64,000 nucleotides of DNA, from positions 62,001 through 126,000 of the forward strand of contig CAYJOL010000009.1 in the NCBI GenBank assembly GCA_964371785.1. The letters are read 5' to 3'. Under the pieces are notes generated by a model. The model worked only from the letters and a program-made list of their open reading frames with translations. It was not told the DNA's origin and ran no database searches. This stretch comes from CAVQCT01 sp964371785 (lineage in GTDB: Bacteria; Zixibacteria; MSB-5A5; GN15; FEB-12). Numbering within the stretch: position 1 is the stretch's first letter; each line of letters starts with the position of its first letter. The position numbers were made by a program, and so were the translations under genes. Of this stretch, positions 15,822 to 24,049 are shown in pieces.

Positions 15822-18131
15822 TTACCACCAGGACCAGAATTCGACACGAATGAACGATTTGAACTTGCGAATCAGCCATCCGACTACTGTGATCCGGCCC
15901 GCCTCAATTTTGCCGTACCCAGTCATTCCTTTGTGTAACAAATAGTTACCGTTATCGACGACCGCCGACACGTTGAAGGTGGCGCGGTTTTGTTCGGAGG
16001 TCGCATCCTTCGGAATGTGAACAACACGGCCATAGAAGATGCGATCAGTGAACGACCGGACTTTCAGTTTTACAACCTGACCCAGCTCAACGCGGCCAAT
16101 GTCAAAATCCGAGACGGGCAGGAGAACTTCTACCTGTTCGTTATCAATGACCGAGATATTTAGATCAGTCTTATGGTCGATAGCAATTGAACCCGGAATC
16201 GGAGTGATAATCGATTGCGCGTCACGCTGATTCAATAGAAACAGAAGTCGTGCCTGCTCCTTCTCAATCTCCGAGGTTATTACAGCTTCTTCTTCCGGTT
16301 TTGGGGGCGAGTTCAGCAAACGGAACTTTGCTTTCCTGTTCTCCAGTTCGGCCTTGGCAATTTGGGTCAGTGACTGTGCGGATTCGAGGGCTTCGTTGGA
16401 TGTGAGCTTCTTATCAAATAGCTCCTGCTGGCGCTGCTCGTCGCGTTTTCGTTGATCAAACACAGCCTGGGCCGCCCGGACATCGGCGTTCGCTTCGTCG
16501 ATGGCTTCTTTCTTGGGAGGTGATTTAAGCAGCGCCAGGTCGCTACGAAGTTTATCCAGCGCAGACTGCTCAGCTTCGATCTCACGCGTCACCTGATTTG
16601 AGACCAGCGTGGCAATAGTGTCACCGGCAATTACCATCTGCCCGTCCCGTACGAACGGAATAAGATCGAGCGAAGCCATTTCGGTGGAAGTCATTTGAAT
16701 AAAGCTGGATTTGTTTTCAGAGTTCTCGCCGCCGTGCCGGAATTTCTTCTCGAGCCGGCCGACATCATTCAGGGCCAGGCTGAATTCAGCGATCGGTCGC
16801 ACCGTAACATCGCCAGTCACCCGGTCCGGAAGCGGAATAAAAAAGCAAAAGACCACCAAGGCGACCAGAACAACAATATAAGTAACCAGCCGGACGGGTT
16901 TTTTCAGCAGGTCTTTCATATATACCAGATGTTGAATGAATCCTCTACCCAGCGCGACTATATTGGCGCGGACTGTCAGGCATAAAACAATAATCAACAA
17001 TAATAAGCCACCTCCCCCGGCGACATCAAGTATAAAACCGGCCAGAAGATAAAACAGGTAGCCCAACAGGAATGCACTGTATATCGTAGCCAGTATCGCA
17101 TAGGTCAGAAATACCCGACGTTCTCTGTCTGTTGCCTCAATCGCGGGAATCGACCATCCCAGACCTATTCGTTTGAACTGCGTGCTAAGGTATGCAAACG
17201 ACTTCGCGCGCAAATTGGGAATATCCAGCCAGTCTGAAAGTAGATAGTAGCCATCGAGCTTGATCAATGGGTTGAAGTTGAATAGCAACGTCACCCACGC
17301 GACCACAACAGTGGTTCTGGCCAGATTGGACACCGATGTTCCTGGAACCGTTACGCGCCAGACGATCACGGCTAAGGACAGAAGGAATAATTGAAAATAA
17401 GGACCAGCCCACGTCACGGCAAGACGGTCACTCTTCTTTTTGAACAGCCAGGCATCGGAGAGATCGCAATAAAAGCAGGGCTGGAAATACATAAAGAGAA
17501 ATCCCATCTCGCGGACCTCTCCCCCATGATAGCGACAGACGACCGCATGGGCAAACTCGTGAAAGTTGATCAAAACAAAAAAAGCCAGAATAATGGTAAC
17601 GATTGACTCTGCCGTAAAGATCGAATACATGTTCACGTTGAACTGACCGAGATTCGCCAGGAACAACACAATGCCAAGAACCATGATGACCAATTGTGCG
17701 GCGAACCAGAAGGGATTGTGAAACCACCGGAAGACGCGCGTCAGCAGATCGAGAAATCTGCCCGGGCGGAAAGCCCGCACCTTGATGAATAGAAGGCGTG
17801 AAAACAATGATCTTTTCTCGCCGTGTTGATAGGAGTCTCGGGAAATCAGCTGTTCCGATCGCCCGTCCTCCAAAAAATATTGATTCTCCAGAGTGACGGC
17901 GAACTGCTCTACATCGTCGGAACTAATCTCCAATTTAAATTCATCTCGGAATCGTCGGGCAATGTCTTCATAAGAAGTCTTCCCGTCGAGCTGTTGAATC
18001 AACCAGTACTCCGGAGCACGCAACCGGAAGTAATTTCCGGAAACAGGGTCCTTGATATTGTACACCGTCTGGCCGTCGATTTCAGCCGGGGCGACAACCA
18101 GATCGGTTCGCAAGCGGGCATATTGGGGCAT
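15822..18131 (-). CDS. PqqD-like/M50 peptidase/HlyD membrane fusion protein
   Basis: A 769-residue fusion. Residues 1-95 resemble a PqqD/RRE-type peptide-binding domain (YNIKDPVSGNYFRLRAPEYWL). A polytopic M50 metalloprotease region follows, with HEFAH (191-195) and the metal-binding LDG segment KLDGYYLL (292-294). After further membrane helices to about 435, the C-terminal half is HlyD-like: an extracytoplasmic adaptor with a coiled coil at about 505-600 and barrel-sandwich strands. Relatives are called putative peptide zinc metalloproteases and occur with peptide maturation and export systems. No ABC transporter or maturase is adjacent. A short peptide gene lies 211 bases downstream on the same strand. 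The start lacks a clear ribosome-binding site. Confidence 0.83.
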   Translation of the reverse strand: MPQYARLRTDLVVAPAEIDGQTVYNIKDPVSGNYFRLRAPEYWLIQQLDGKTSYEDIARRFRDEFKLEISSDDVEQFAVTLENQYFLEDGRSEQLISRDSYQHGEKRSLFSRLLFIKVRAFRPGRFLDLLTRVFRWFHNPFWFAAQLVIMVLGIVLFLANLGQFNVNMYSIFTAESIVTIILAFFVLINFHEFAHAVVCRYHGGEVREMGFLFMYFQPCFYCDLSDAWLFKKKSDRLAVTWAGPYFQLFLLSLAVIVWRVTVPGTSVSNLARTTVVVAWVTLLFNFNPLIKLDGYYLLSDWLDIPNLRAKSFAYLSTQFKRIGLGWSIPAIEATDRERRVFLTYAILATIYSAFLLGYLFYLLAGFILDVAGGGGLLLLIIVLCLTVRANIVALGRGFIQHLVYMKDLLKKPVRLVTYIVVLVALVVFCFFIPLPDRVTGDVTVRPIAEFSLALNDVGRLEKKFRHGGENSENKSSFIQMTSTEMASLDLIPFVRDGQMVIAGDTIATLVSNQVTREIEAEQSALDKLRSDLALLKSPPKKEAIDEANADVRAAQAVFDQRKRDEQRQQELFDKKLTSNEALESAQSLTQIAKAELENRKAKFRLLNSPPKPEEEAVITSEIEKEQARLLFLLNQRDAQSIITPIPGSIAIDHKTDLNISVIDNEQVEVLLPVSDFDIGRVELGQVVKLKVRSFTDRIFYGRVVHIPKDATSEQNRATFNVSAVVDNGNYLLHKGMTGYGKIEAGRITVVGWLIRKFKSFIRVEFWSWW

Positions 18132-18202
18132 GGAACAATCTAAGATTACACTTGGATGGAGGCAAGTTGAGAAAGTCGGGCGTTCCGATAACGGTGAGAA
18201 GG

Positions 18203-19957
18203 CTACCGGCGCAAGCTGTCGATCAGGCGTCGGTTGTAGTAGTCTACAAGAGTATCCCGGCGAATCACACCGACCACTTTGCCGCCATTGACCTCATCAT
18301 CGACCACCGGAATCAGTTTCAAGTCTTTCAGATTGAATGTTTCAAGTGCTTTCTCTAAGTTTTCGTCGTATTTGAGCGCAAGGGTGTTCCCGCCGGCCAG
18401 ATCCTGCGCTATGACCAGATAGTCAAGAGAATGCTGGCTCAATAGAGAACGAATGTCCTGGAATGAAATGACGCCCTTGAGGTGTTGATTGGCATCGGCC
18501 ACGACGAAGTAGGACTCCTTGGATTGTTCAATTATTCGGAAGATTTCCGCCAGCGACGTGGATGGATCGATCGACTCGAAATTCACATCCATTATTTCCT
18601 TCACCTGATGAGACCGAAGCACGTTCATGTCGCGGCCTCCCCGTATATCGATGCCGCGGCGGAATAGTTTCACCGTATATATCGATTGACTGAACAATTT
18701 ACCCGCGACCAGCGCCGAAAACACAACTGTCACCATGAGAGGAAGAATGATGCGGTAATCCGAAGTCATTTCAAAGATTATGAGAAGTGCGGTCATCGGG
18801 GCGTGGGTGGCCGCTGCCACCATACCGGCCATACCGACCAGAGCATATGCTCCCGGGGTGGCCGTGACTGTGGGGAACAGGTAGTGTATCAGAACGCCAT
18901 AGGCGCCCCCAGCGACCGCTCCCATAAAAAGCGAAGGTGCGAATATACCGCCCGAGTTACCTGAGCCGAGGGTCAACGATGTAGCGGCAAGTTTGGCCAG
19001 AATAAGCACCAGCAGCAGGCCGATGCCGATGTTTCCGTAAAGGGTGAGCTTAATCGTTTCGTATCCGTCGGCCAGAATTTGCGGATAAAAAATGGCTATC
19101 CCGCCCAGCAGCAAACCGCCGAGAGCCGGCTTTGTCATGTTTGGAATCTTGAGCCGCTCAAACACATCCTCGAAATAAGACAGAGTTCGGGTAAAGCCCG
19201 CGCCGTAAGCTCCCAGGACTATTCCCAGCCCTATATAGAGAGGTATCTCCCATGCCGAGACAAGCGAATAGCCCGGTACGGCGAATGCCGGATGATCACC
19301 CAGGAACGAGCGAGTGATCACCGAGGCCACCACCGATGACAGGAGCACTGGTGAGAAGGTCTTGATGTTGAAGTCACCGAGGATAATCTCAAGTGAGAAT
19401 AACACGCCTGCGATGGGGGCGTTAAATACGGACGAAATGCCCGCGGCCGCTCCACATCCAACGAGGATCTTGACTCGCTCGCCTGACATGCGGAACATTT
19501 GCCCGACTGTGGAACCGATCGCCGCTCCAATTTGTACGATCGGGCCTTCGCGGCCAGCCGATCCCCCGGACCCTATGCAAATAGCCGAAGCTATTGCCTT
19601 GGCGGCGGCTACCCGGGGCCGAATAATGCCTCCCAATCGAGCGACCGCATTCATTACTTCGGGGACTCCGTGTCCACGGGCTTCCGCGGCATATTTATAA
19701 ACTATCGGCCCGACTAATAACCCGCCCAGCATCGGAATTGCCGGCAGCCAGAATTTGAAGCCCCGCTGCCCTATTTGTTCAGTGAGAATCTGGTCGGTCA
19801 GCCCGAAGAAAATCGAATTAAAATACCTGATTAGAGCGATAAACCCGAGCGCCCCGAAAGCAGTCGCCACTCCGACGAAAATTGACAGCACGATAATGAC
19901 ATTTGTACCCGAAAGTCTGAATTTCTTCAGCAGAGTATCCAAGGCAGGAACATGCAT
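18203..19957 (-). CDS. ClC-family chloride channel/transporter with two CBS domains
   Basis: A 584-residue ClC protein. Selectivity-filter motifs are visible: GHGVPEV, GREGPIVQ (the gating glutamate is kept, so proton-coupled exchange is possible), and GGIFAPSLFMG. Two CBS domains fill about residues 445-580 (VKEIMDVNFESIDPSTSL and the final VVGVIRRDTLVDYYN), probably binding nucleotides. ATG 19957 is chosen. A TTG four codons upstream (19969) is equally possible, and neither has a clear ribosome-binding site. The M50/HlyD gene follows 71 bases later on the same strand. Confidence 0.88.
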   Translation of the reverse strand: MHVPALDTLLKKFRLSGTNVIIVLSIFVGVATAFGALGFIALIRYFNSIFFGLTDQILTEQIGQRGFKFWLPAIPMLGGLLVGPIVYKYAAEARGHGVPEVMNAVARLGGIIRPRVAAAKAIASAICIGSGGSAGREGPIVQIGAAIGSTVGQMFRMSGERVKILVGCGAAAGISSVFNAPIAGVLFSLEIILGDFNIKTFSPVLLSSVVASVITRSFLGDHPAFAVPGYSLVSAWEIPLYIGLGIVLGAYGAGFTRTLSYFEDVFERLKIPNMTKPALGGLLLGGIAIFYPQILADGYETIKLTLYGNIGIGLLLVLILAKLAATSLTLGSGNSGGIFAPSLFMGAVAGGAYGVLIHYLFPTVTATPGAYALVGMAGMVAAATHAPMTALLIIFEMTSDYRIILPLMVTVVFSALVAGKLFSQSIYTVKLFRRGIDIRGGRDMNVLRSHQVKEIMDVNFESIDPSTSLAEIFRIIEQSKESYFVVADANQHLKGVISFQDIRSLLSQHSLDYLVIAQDLAGGNTLALKYDENLEKALETFNLKDLKLIPVVDDEVNGGKVVGVIRRDTLVDYYNRRLIDSLRR

Positions 19958-20128
19958 AACACTTGACAATGTATCGACTTTTAAGAGTAATACAAGGCGA
20001 AATCGTTGAAATGCGGCTATCCTGGAGTATTGCCAAGCCGTATTAATTGTTTATGATATGCTGGTATCGATGGCCAAGTCAGCACTTACGCGGGGACTTG
20101 GTGGACGACGTATATTCATTGAATTGAC

Positions 20129-20156
20129 TTGACTTTACGGTGATTTTGGCTAATTT
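20129..20156 (+). promoter_or_regulatory. Candidate promoter before the FAD oxidoreductase gene
   Basis: TTGACT (20129-20134) and TAATTT (20151-20156) are 16 bases apart, about 55 bases before the ATG. A second TTGACT lies directly upstream at 20124. The 19970-20209 gap separates divergent genes, and I see no RNA gene in it. Confidence 0.4.
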
Positions 20157-20209
20157 CTTGTTAGTGAAAAAGTTCACTTGATTCGGCTATAGTACAAGAG
20201 AGGTCATAC

Positions 20210-21358
20210 ATGCGAAATACGGCAGATGTGGTTATTGTTGGCGGAGGAATTATTGGATTGGCCGTTGCCTTCTACCTGGCAAAGGAGAAATACGGCACTA
20301 TTGCTCTCGTTGAGAAAGAACCGCTGCTCGGCGCCGGAGCTACATCTAAAGCCGCCGGAGGCATACGGGCACAGTTCTCCGCCACGGATAATATTCGTAT
20401 GTCCATGCTTTCAGAAGAGCTATTCGTTCGATTTAAAGAAGATACCGGGTCCGAAGCACTATTCGACCAGGTCGGCTATCTGTTTCTGCTGAAAGATGAC
20501 GGGGATGTGGCAAGCTTCAAGGATGCGTTTAAGCTACAAAAGTCGCTCGGCCTGAATGTTGACCTTCTGACGCCCGAAGAAATCCCCAAGTATGCGCCAC
20601 ATGTGTCGCTCGACGGCGTCCAGTGTGCTACCTTCTGCAAGGACGACGGGTTGGGCGATCCTCACGAATTCCTCTCAGGATACGATCATGCCTGCCGGAA
20701 GATGGGGGTGGCCATAGAATTGGAAGCACCGGTCACCGGAATCGATGTAGTTGCCGGAAGGGTCAAGACCGTTCACACCCCCCGGGGTTCCATAAGCACA
20801 CCGCTGGTGGTCAATTGTGCCGGACCATATGCCAAAGTCATTGGCAGGATGGTTGGAGCTGATGTCAAAGTGGAACCAGTCAAACGCCAAATCGTAACCA
20901 CCGGGGAACTTGATTTTGTCAAACCGTTCTTCCCTATGGTAGTGGACGTCCGCTCCGGGCTGTATACGCACAAGGAATCGAAAGGGATGCTTCTGGGATG
21001 GGCGGACAAGAATGTCAAACCGTCGTTCGATGTATCGATCGATCCCGATTATACCGATGCGATTTTGGAAAAAGCACTCGACCTCATACCGCAACTGGCC
21101 GAGGCTGAAGTTGCCAATCAATGGGCTGGGCTGTACGAGGTGACCCCCGATCATCGTGAAATCATAGGGTGGGAAACCGCAGTCGAAGGTATGTTCCACG
21201 TCACCGGATTTTCCGGACATGGCTTTATGCATGCGCCTGCGGCCGGACTGATTACGGCTGAAATTCTTACAGGAAAAGAGCCTTCGGTTGACGTTTCCGG
21301 CTATGCCGCCGATCGATTCTCCGCCGGCAAGCTGGTTGAAGAGACAAATGTAATTTAA
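20210..21358 (+). CDS. FAD-dependent amino-acid oxidoreductase (DAO family, sarcosine oxidase beta-like)
   Basis: A 382-residue flavoprotein. The N-terminal Rossmann motif is VIVGGGIIGLAVAFYLA, followed by EKEPLLGAGATSKAAGGIRAQ, the FAD-contact segment typical of the DAO family. The C-terminus carries GFSGHGFMHAPAAGLITAEILTG, conserved in sarcosine and glycine oxidases and in proline dehydrogenase beta subunits. The substrate is probably a secondary or N-methyl amino acid but cannot be assigned. GAGAGG lies about 8 bases before the ATG. It heads a short + strand run with two secreted proteins. Confidence 0.85.
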   Translation: MRNTADVVIVGGGIIGLAVAFYLAKEKYGTIALVEKEPLLGAGATSKAAGGIRAQFSATDNIRMSMLSEELFVRFKEDTGSEALFDQVGYLFLLKDDGDVASFKDAFKLQKSLGLNVDLLTPEEIPKYAPHVSLDGVQCATFCKDDGLGDPHEFLSGYDHACRKMGVAIELEAPVTGIDVVAGRVKTVHTPRGSISTPLVVNCAGPYAKVIGRMVGADVKVEPVKRQIVTTGELDFVKPFFPMVVDVRSGLYTHKESKGMLLGWADKNVKPSFDVSIDPDYTDAILEKALDLIPQLAEAEVANQWAGLYEVTPDHREIIGWETAVEGMFHVTGFSGHGFMHAPAAGLITAEILTGKEPSVDVSGYAADRFSAGKLVEETNVI

Positions 21359-21392
21359 TATCCGAAGTAATCTAATCATGCCGGGAGGTTGT

Positions 21393-22121
21393 ATGCGAAG
21401 AGCCTTACAAATTGCTCTTGCACTCTTGTTTGCATTCGGCCCAGGAATGGCCGAAGATGAAAGTGCCTGTCCGTCCTCAAGCGCAAGCAAAGAGGGGTTT
21501 GCCGCTATCGAGAAATTCCACGAGATCATTGCGCCGGTGTGGCACGGGAGCTACCCGCAGAAAGACTATGCCGCGATGTTCACGGCCGGTCCAAAGTTCG
21601 ATTCGGCTTTCATCCCGATAAACAAATTCGCGGTCGTTTTCAAGACCGAGGTGAGGGCGCGGACGTTTGAGGAGCATCGCGCCGACTTCCGCCGACTGGT
21701 GAAGGAGTACGCCGGGGCCTGCGCTGTGGCCGATTCAGCGAAAGTGTACGAGCTGCTACCGGCTCTTCACGACGCGTTTGAGCAAACGGCATCCGCCCTG
21801 CTCCCGGTTGATTACCCGCAGTTCGATGGTCTGGTGGTTACCCTTGATCTCATTATAAACCAGCATTTACCGGCTAAGAACATGGACGGCATAGCTGGTT
21901 CCACCGAGACGCTGGTGAACAAGATGGACGGGCTCACCGAGCAGACAATACCACCGGAGCTTATGGAAAAGAAGGGGGCTATCATGGCTGAATTTGCGGC
22001 CATGAAAAAGGTCGTCGCTGATATCAAGGACTGCAGTGATAAAAAGGATCTGGATGACCTGAAAATACAGGTGAACATACTCCAGGAGATGACCAAACAG
22101 TTCAAAGAGAGATTTCTGTAG
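21393..22121 (+). CDS. Secreted alpha-helical protein of unknown function
   Basis: A 242-residue protein with a signal peptide (MRRALQIALALLFAFGPGMA) and a helical body with few cysteines. ATG 21393 follows GGGAGG at about 4 bases. ATG 21378 would place five residues before the signal peptide and has no site. The predicted helices and periodic acidic/hydrophobic pattern are compatible with a periplasmic four-helix protein, but I cannot name a family. It lies 34 bases after the oxidoreductase gene and is followed by a terminator. Confidence 0.7.
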   Translation: MRRALQIALALLFAFGPGMAEDESACPSSSASKEGFAAIEKFHEIIAPVWHGSYPQKDYAAMFTAGPKFDSAFIPINKFAVVFKTEVRARTFEEHRADFRRLVKEYAGACAVADSAKVYELLPALHDAFEQTASALLPVDYPQFDGLVVTLDLIINQHLPAKNMDGIAGSTETLVNKMDGLTEQTIPPELMEKKGAIMAEFAAMKKVVADIKDCSDKKDLDDLKIQVNILQEMTKQFKERFL

Positions 22122-22137
22122 TCTCGAATTTCTGAGA

Positions 22138-22167
22138 AACGGCGGCGAACAGCCGCCGTTTTGCTTT
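22138..22167 (+). terminator. Intrinsic terminator
   Basis: AACGGCGGC (22138-22146) pairs perfectly with GCCGCCGTT (22152-22160) across a 5-base loop, followed by TTGCTTTT. It ends the oxidoreductase/secreted-protein transcript, although the hydrolase gene begins only about 30 bases later. Confidence 0.8.
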
Positions 22168-22190
22168 TATGAGAATTAGAAAGGAGTAAG

Positions 22191-22976
22191 ATGATTATGA
22201 AACACATCCTCCTGCTGATTACGGGATTCGCCTTATTAACAGGGATCACGGCCGCCCAGGATGAACCTCCGAAAGTGAAACTGGAGTCAACTGAGATAAC
22301 CGCAACGACGCCCGACAAACTAGTCATGCATGCCTGGTTCATGCCGTCGCCCGATACCGATGCTCCCCTGCTTGTCCTGCTGCCGATGATGGGACACACT
22401 CACGAAAGCTTCGATCCTCTGATTGAAGTTCTGTACTCCATGCCGGAGCAAGAGGGACGGGCTGGAATTCCGGTACCAAATATTCTGAGCGTCGACCTCC
22501 GCGGTCACGGAGCCTCGGTAGTTATGGGCAGTGACTCCTTAAGTTACCGAACGATGTCGCCTGAGGAGTTCAGAAAATATCCTGATGATGTCAAGACTGT
22601 CGTCGAACGCCTTCTGGCGGACAAGAGTCTTCGAATTAACCGAAAGAATATAACAATATTGGGAGCGTCAATCGGAGCCAACACGGCCATCATGGCCGCC
22701 AATCTACTGAGTGGCGTGGTCAGGGTAGCCATGCTGTCTCCGGGGTTGGACTATCGCTCGCTTGAACCGGCCGACGCGATGAAAGCATTCGGTGGAGACG
22801 TATATATCTCTGCGAGCGATGATGATGAGTACTCGGCTAACTCATCGCGGAGTTTGGCCGCCCTAGCCCCCGAGAGAACAGTCCTTCATATCTATGAGGG
22901 AGCCGCGCATGGCACCAACATCATTGATGGCAATCAGGGCGCTATGAATCAACTGGTGGAGTGGTTGGTGCGGTAG
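22191..22976 (+). CDS. Secreted alpha/beta hydrolase
   Basis: A 261-residue protein with a signal peptide (about 1-22, ending AAQD). The fold pattern is that of an alpha/beta hydrolase: PLLVLLPMMGHTHESF (oxyanion strand), nucleophile elbow GASIG, a downstream ISASDDDEYS loop with the acid, and GAAHGTNI with the catalytic histidine. The substrate is unknown. AAGGAG (22181-22186) precedes two close ATGs, at 22191 and 22197, and either may be used. It ends 20 bases from a convergent gene. Confidence 0.8.
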   Translation: MIMKHILLLITGFALLTGITAAQDEPPKVKLESTEITATTPDKLVMHAWFMPSPDTDAPLLVLLPMMGHTHESFDPLIEVLYSMPEQEGRAGIPVPNILSVDLRGHGASVVMGSDSLSYRTMSPEEFRKYPDDVKTVVERLLADKSLRINRKNITILGASIGANTAIMAANLLSGVVRVAMLSPGLDYRSLEPADAMKAFGGDVYISASDDDEYSANSSRSLAALAPERTVLHIYEGAAHGTNIIDGNQGAMNQLVEWLVR

Positions 22977-22996
22977 CACAGGCTGAGTCAGTCTGA

Positions 22997-23773
22997 TTAT
23001 GACTCGGATTCGTCGGACTTGACGTCATCAGATATGTCGACCATTCTCGTACCGTCACTGTAATCGACAGTTTTGGGTGAAGTCATCCGCATGAGCCGCT
23101 GGGTGACATCGCGGATTTTCATCGCGGATGCTTCAATCGTCTTGAGCTTGGCCTTTAATTCGTCATCGAGATCATCCCGCTTGAGCATAAGCAATTGAAC
23201 ATTGCCCAAAATTGCGGTAAGGGGATTGTTGATTTCATGATTGACGGTAACCGCAGTCTCGAGGATGGTACTCAACCGTTCCTTATCGAGGAGCTCCTGG
23301 CTGATTACGCCGCCCGCCTGACCGCGGGCCGCATGCACAAGAGCCAGAAGAGCCGAAAGGGTTTCCAAAAAAACGTCTTCGGCAATTATCGTCTTCTTGC
23401 CTTCCTGGAGTCCGATAACGGCGCCAAAAATCCGGGCTCCCTGGCGAAGGGGCAGGGTGAACGAGTGATAGGGCGGTTCGCCTCCGAACGATAAATAAGC
23501 CGACAGAAGGCGCCGTTCCTTGCGCAAATCCGCAAACAGGCTTTCCTCCAGTCCGGCCAATCTCTGGCGGGACTGTTCGGTATCGGCGTGGGTGATTGTC
23601 ACGGTAATCTGCTGGCTGCCATCCCAAAGATAAACAGCCGCGGCATTCAATCCGACATACTGGGCTGCCAGCGACAAGGCGGCCTGGGAGGCTTGATTCA
23701 AATCCTCACCTTCGGCGCCTGCGACCGCCAGGAGCCTTAAAATCTCGAATTTATCTGTAGGCCTGTTGTCCAT
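22997..23773 (-). CDS. GAF-HisKA protein lacking the histidine-kinase ATPase domain
   Basis: A 258-residue protein. Residues 1-150 resemble a GAF domain, and residues 165-235 form a HisKA dimerisation helix pair with the H-box VTVNHEINNPLTAILGN (His179). The sequence then ends in an acidic tail (SDESES) with no N, G1 or G2 box. The downstream strand holds only the convergent hydrolase, so no split catalytic half was found. It could be a phosphotransfer or dimerisation partner of another kinase, or a decayed kinase. There is no clear operon partner. Confidence 0.8.
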   Translation of the reverse strand: MDNRPTDKFEILRLLAVAGAEGEDLNQASQAALSLAAQYVGLNAAAVYLWDGSQQITVTITHADTEQSRQRLAGLEESLFADLRKERRLLSAYLSFGGEPPYHSFTLPLRQGARIFGAVIGLQEGKKTIIAEDVFLETLSALLALVHAARGQAGGVISQELLDKERLSTILETAVTVNHEINNPLTAILGNVQLLMLKRDDLDDELKAKLKTIEASAMKIRDVTQRLMRMTSPKTVDYSDGTRMVDISDDVKSDESES

Positions 23774-23785
23774 ATATCCTTACGT

Positions 23786-23989
23786 TTGCCTTCTCGTGAC
23801 TTCAGAGCAAAGCCTGTGCCCTTCCCCGGGGAATCAGGTCTGGTGGAAGTAAACTGTAGTACGCCTTATAATACCTACTTACCGGGAAAAATCCAGACCT
23901 TTTCATGCACAGAAACTGTTGGTGTTGGGGAAATCACCGTTACGGATGCAAATGGTTTCACAACTTGCACTGCAAGTGTGGGTAGTTAA
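23786..23989 (+). other. Low-confidence open frame resembling a secreted repeat fragment
   Basis: A 67-codon TTG-initiated frame upstream of purF. Its second half reads like a secreted adhesin repeat (EITVTDANGF, with cysteines), but it has no ribosome-binding site. Its end overlaps the region just before the purF promoter. It may be chance or the remnant of a larger protein. The rest of the 23774-24049 gap holds the purF promoter. Confidence 0.2.
23963..23977. promoter_or_regulatory. 15-bp palindrome upstream of the purF promoter
   Basis: ACTTGCACTGCAAGT is a palindrome with a single central base, 16 bases before the purF -35 box. It could be an operator, although purine control by it is not shown and no similar site was noticed elsewhere. 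Confidence 0.3.
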
Positions 23990-23993
23990 TCAT

Positions 23994-24022
23994 TTGACAT
24001 TTTTGGAACCGCTCGATACATT
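23994..24022 (+). promoter_or_regulatory. purF promoter
   Basis: TTGACA (23994-23999) and TACATT (24017-24022) are 17 bases apart. Transcription should begin near 24029, about 20 bases before the purF start. Confidence 0.65.
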
Positions 24023-24049
24023 TACGGTTTGCTTTTGTGAGGTATAGAG

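Noticed and set aside
19969..19969. TTG start for the ClC gene at 19969
   Set aside because: It has no ribosome-binding site and adds only four residues, so the ATG at 19957 was preferred without firm proof.
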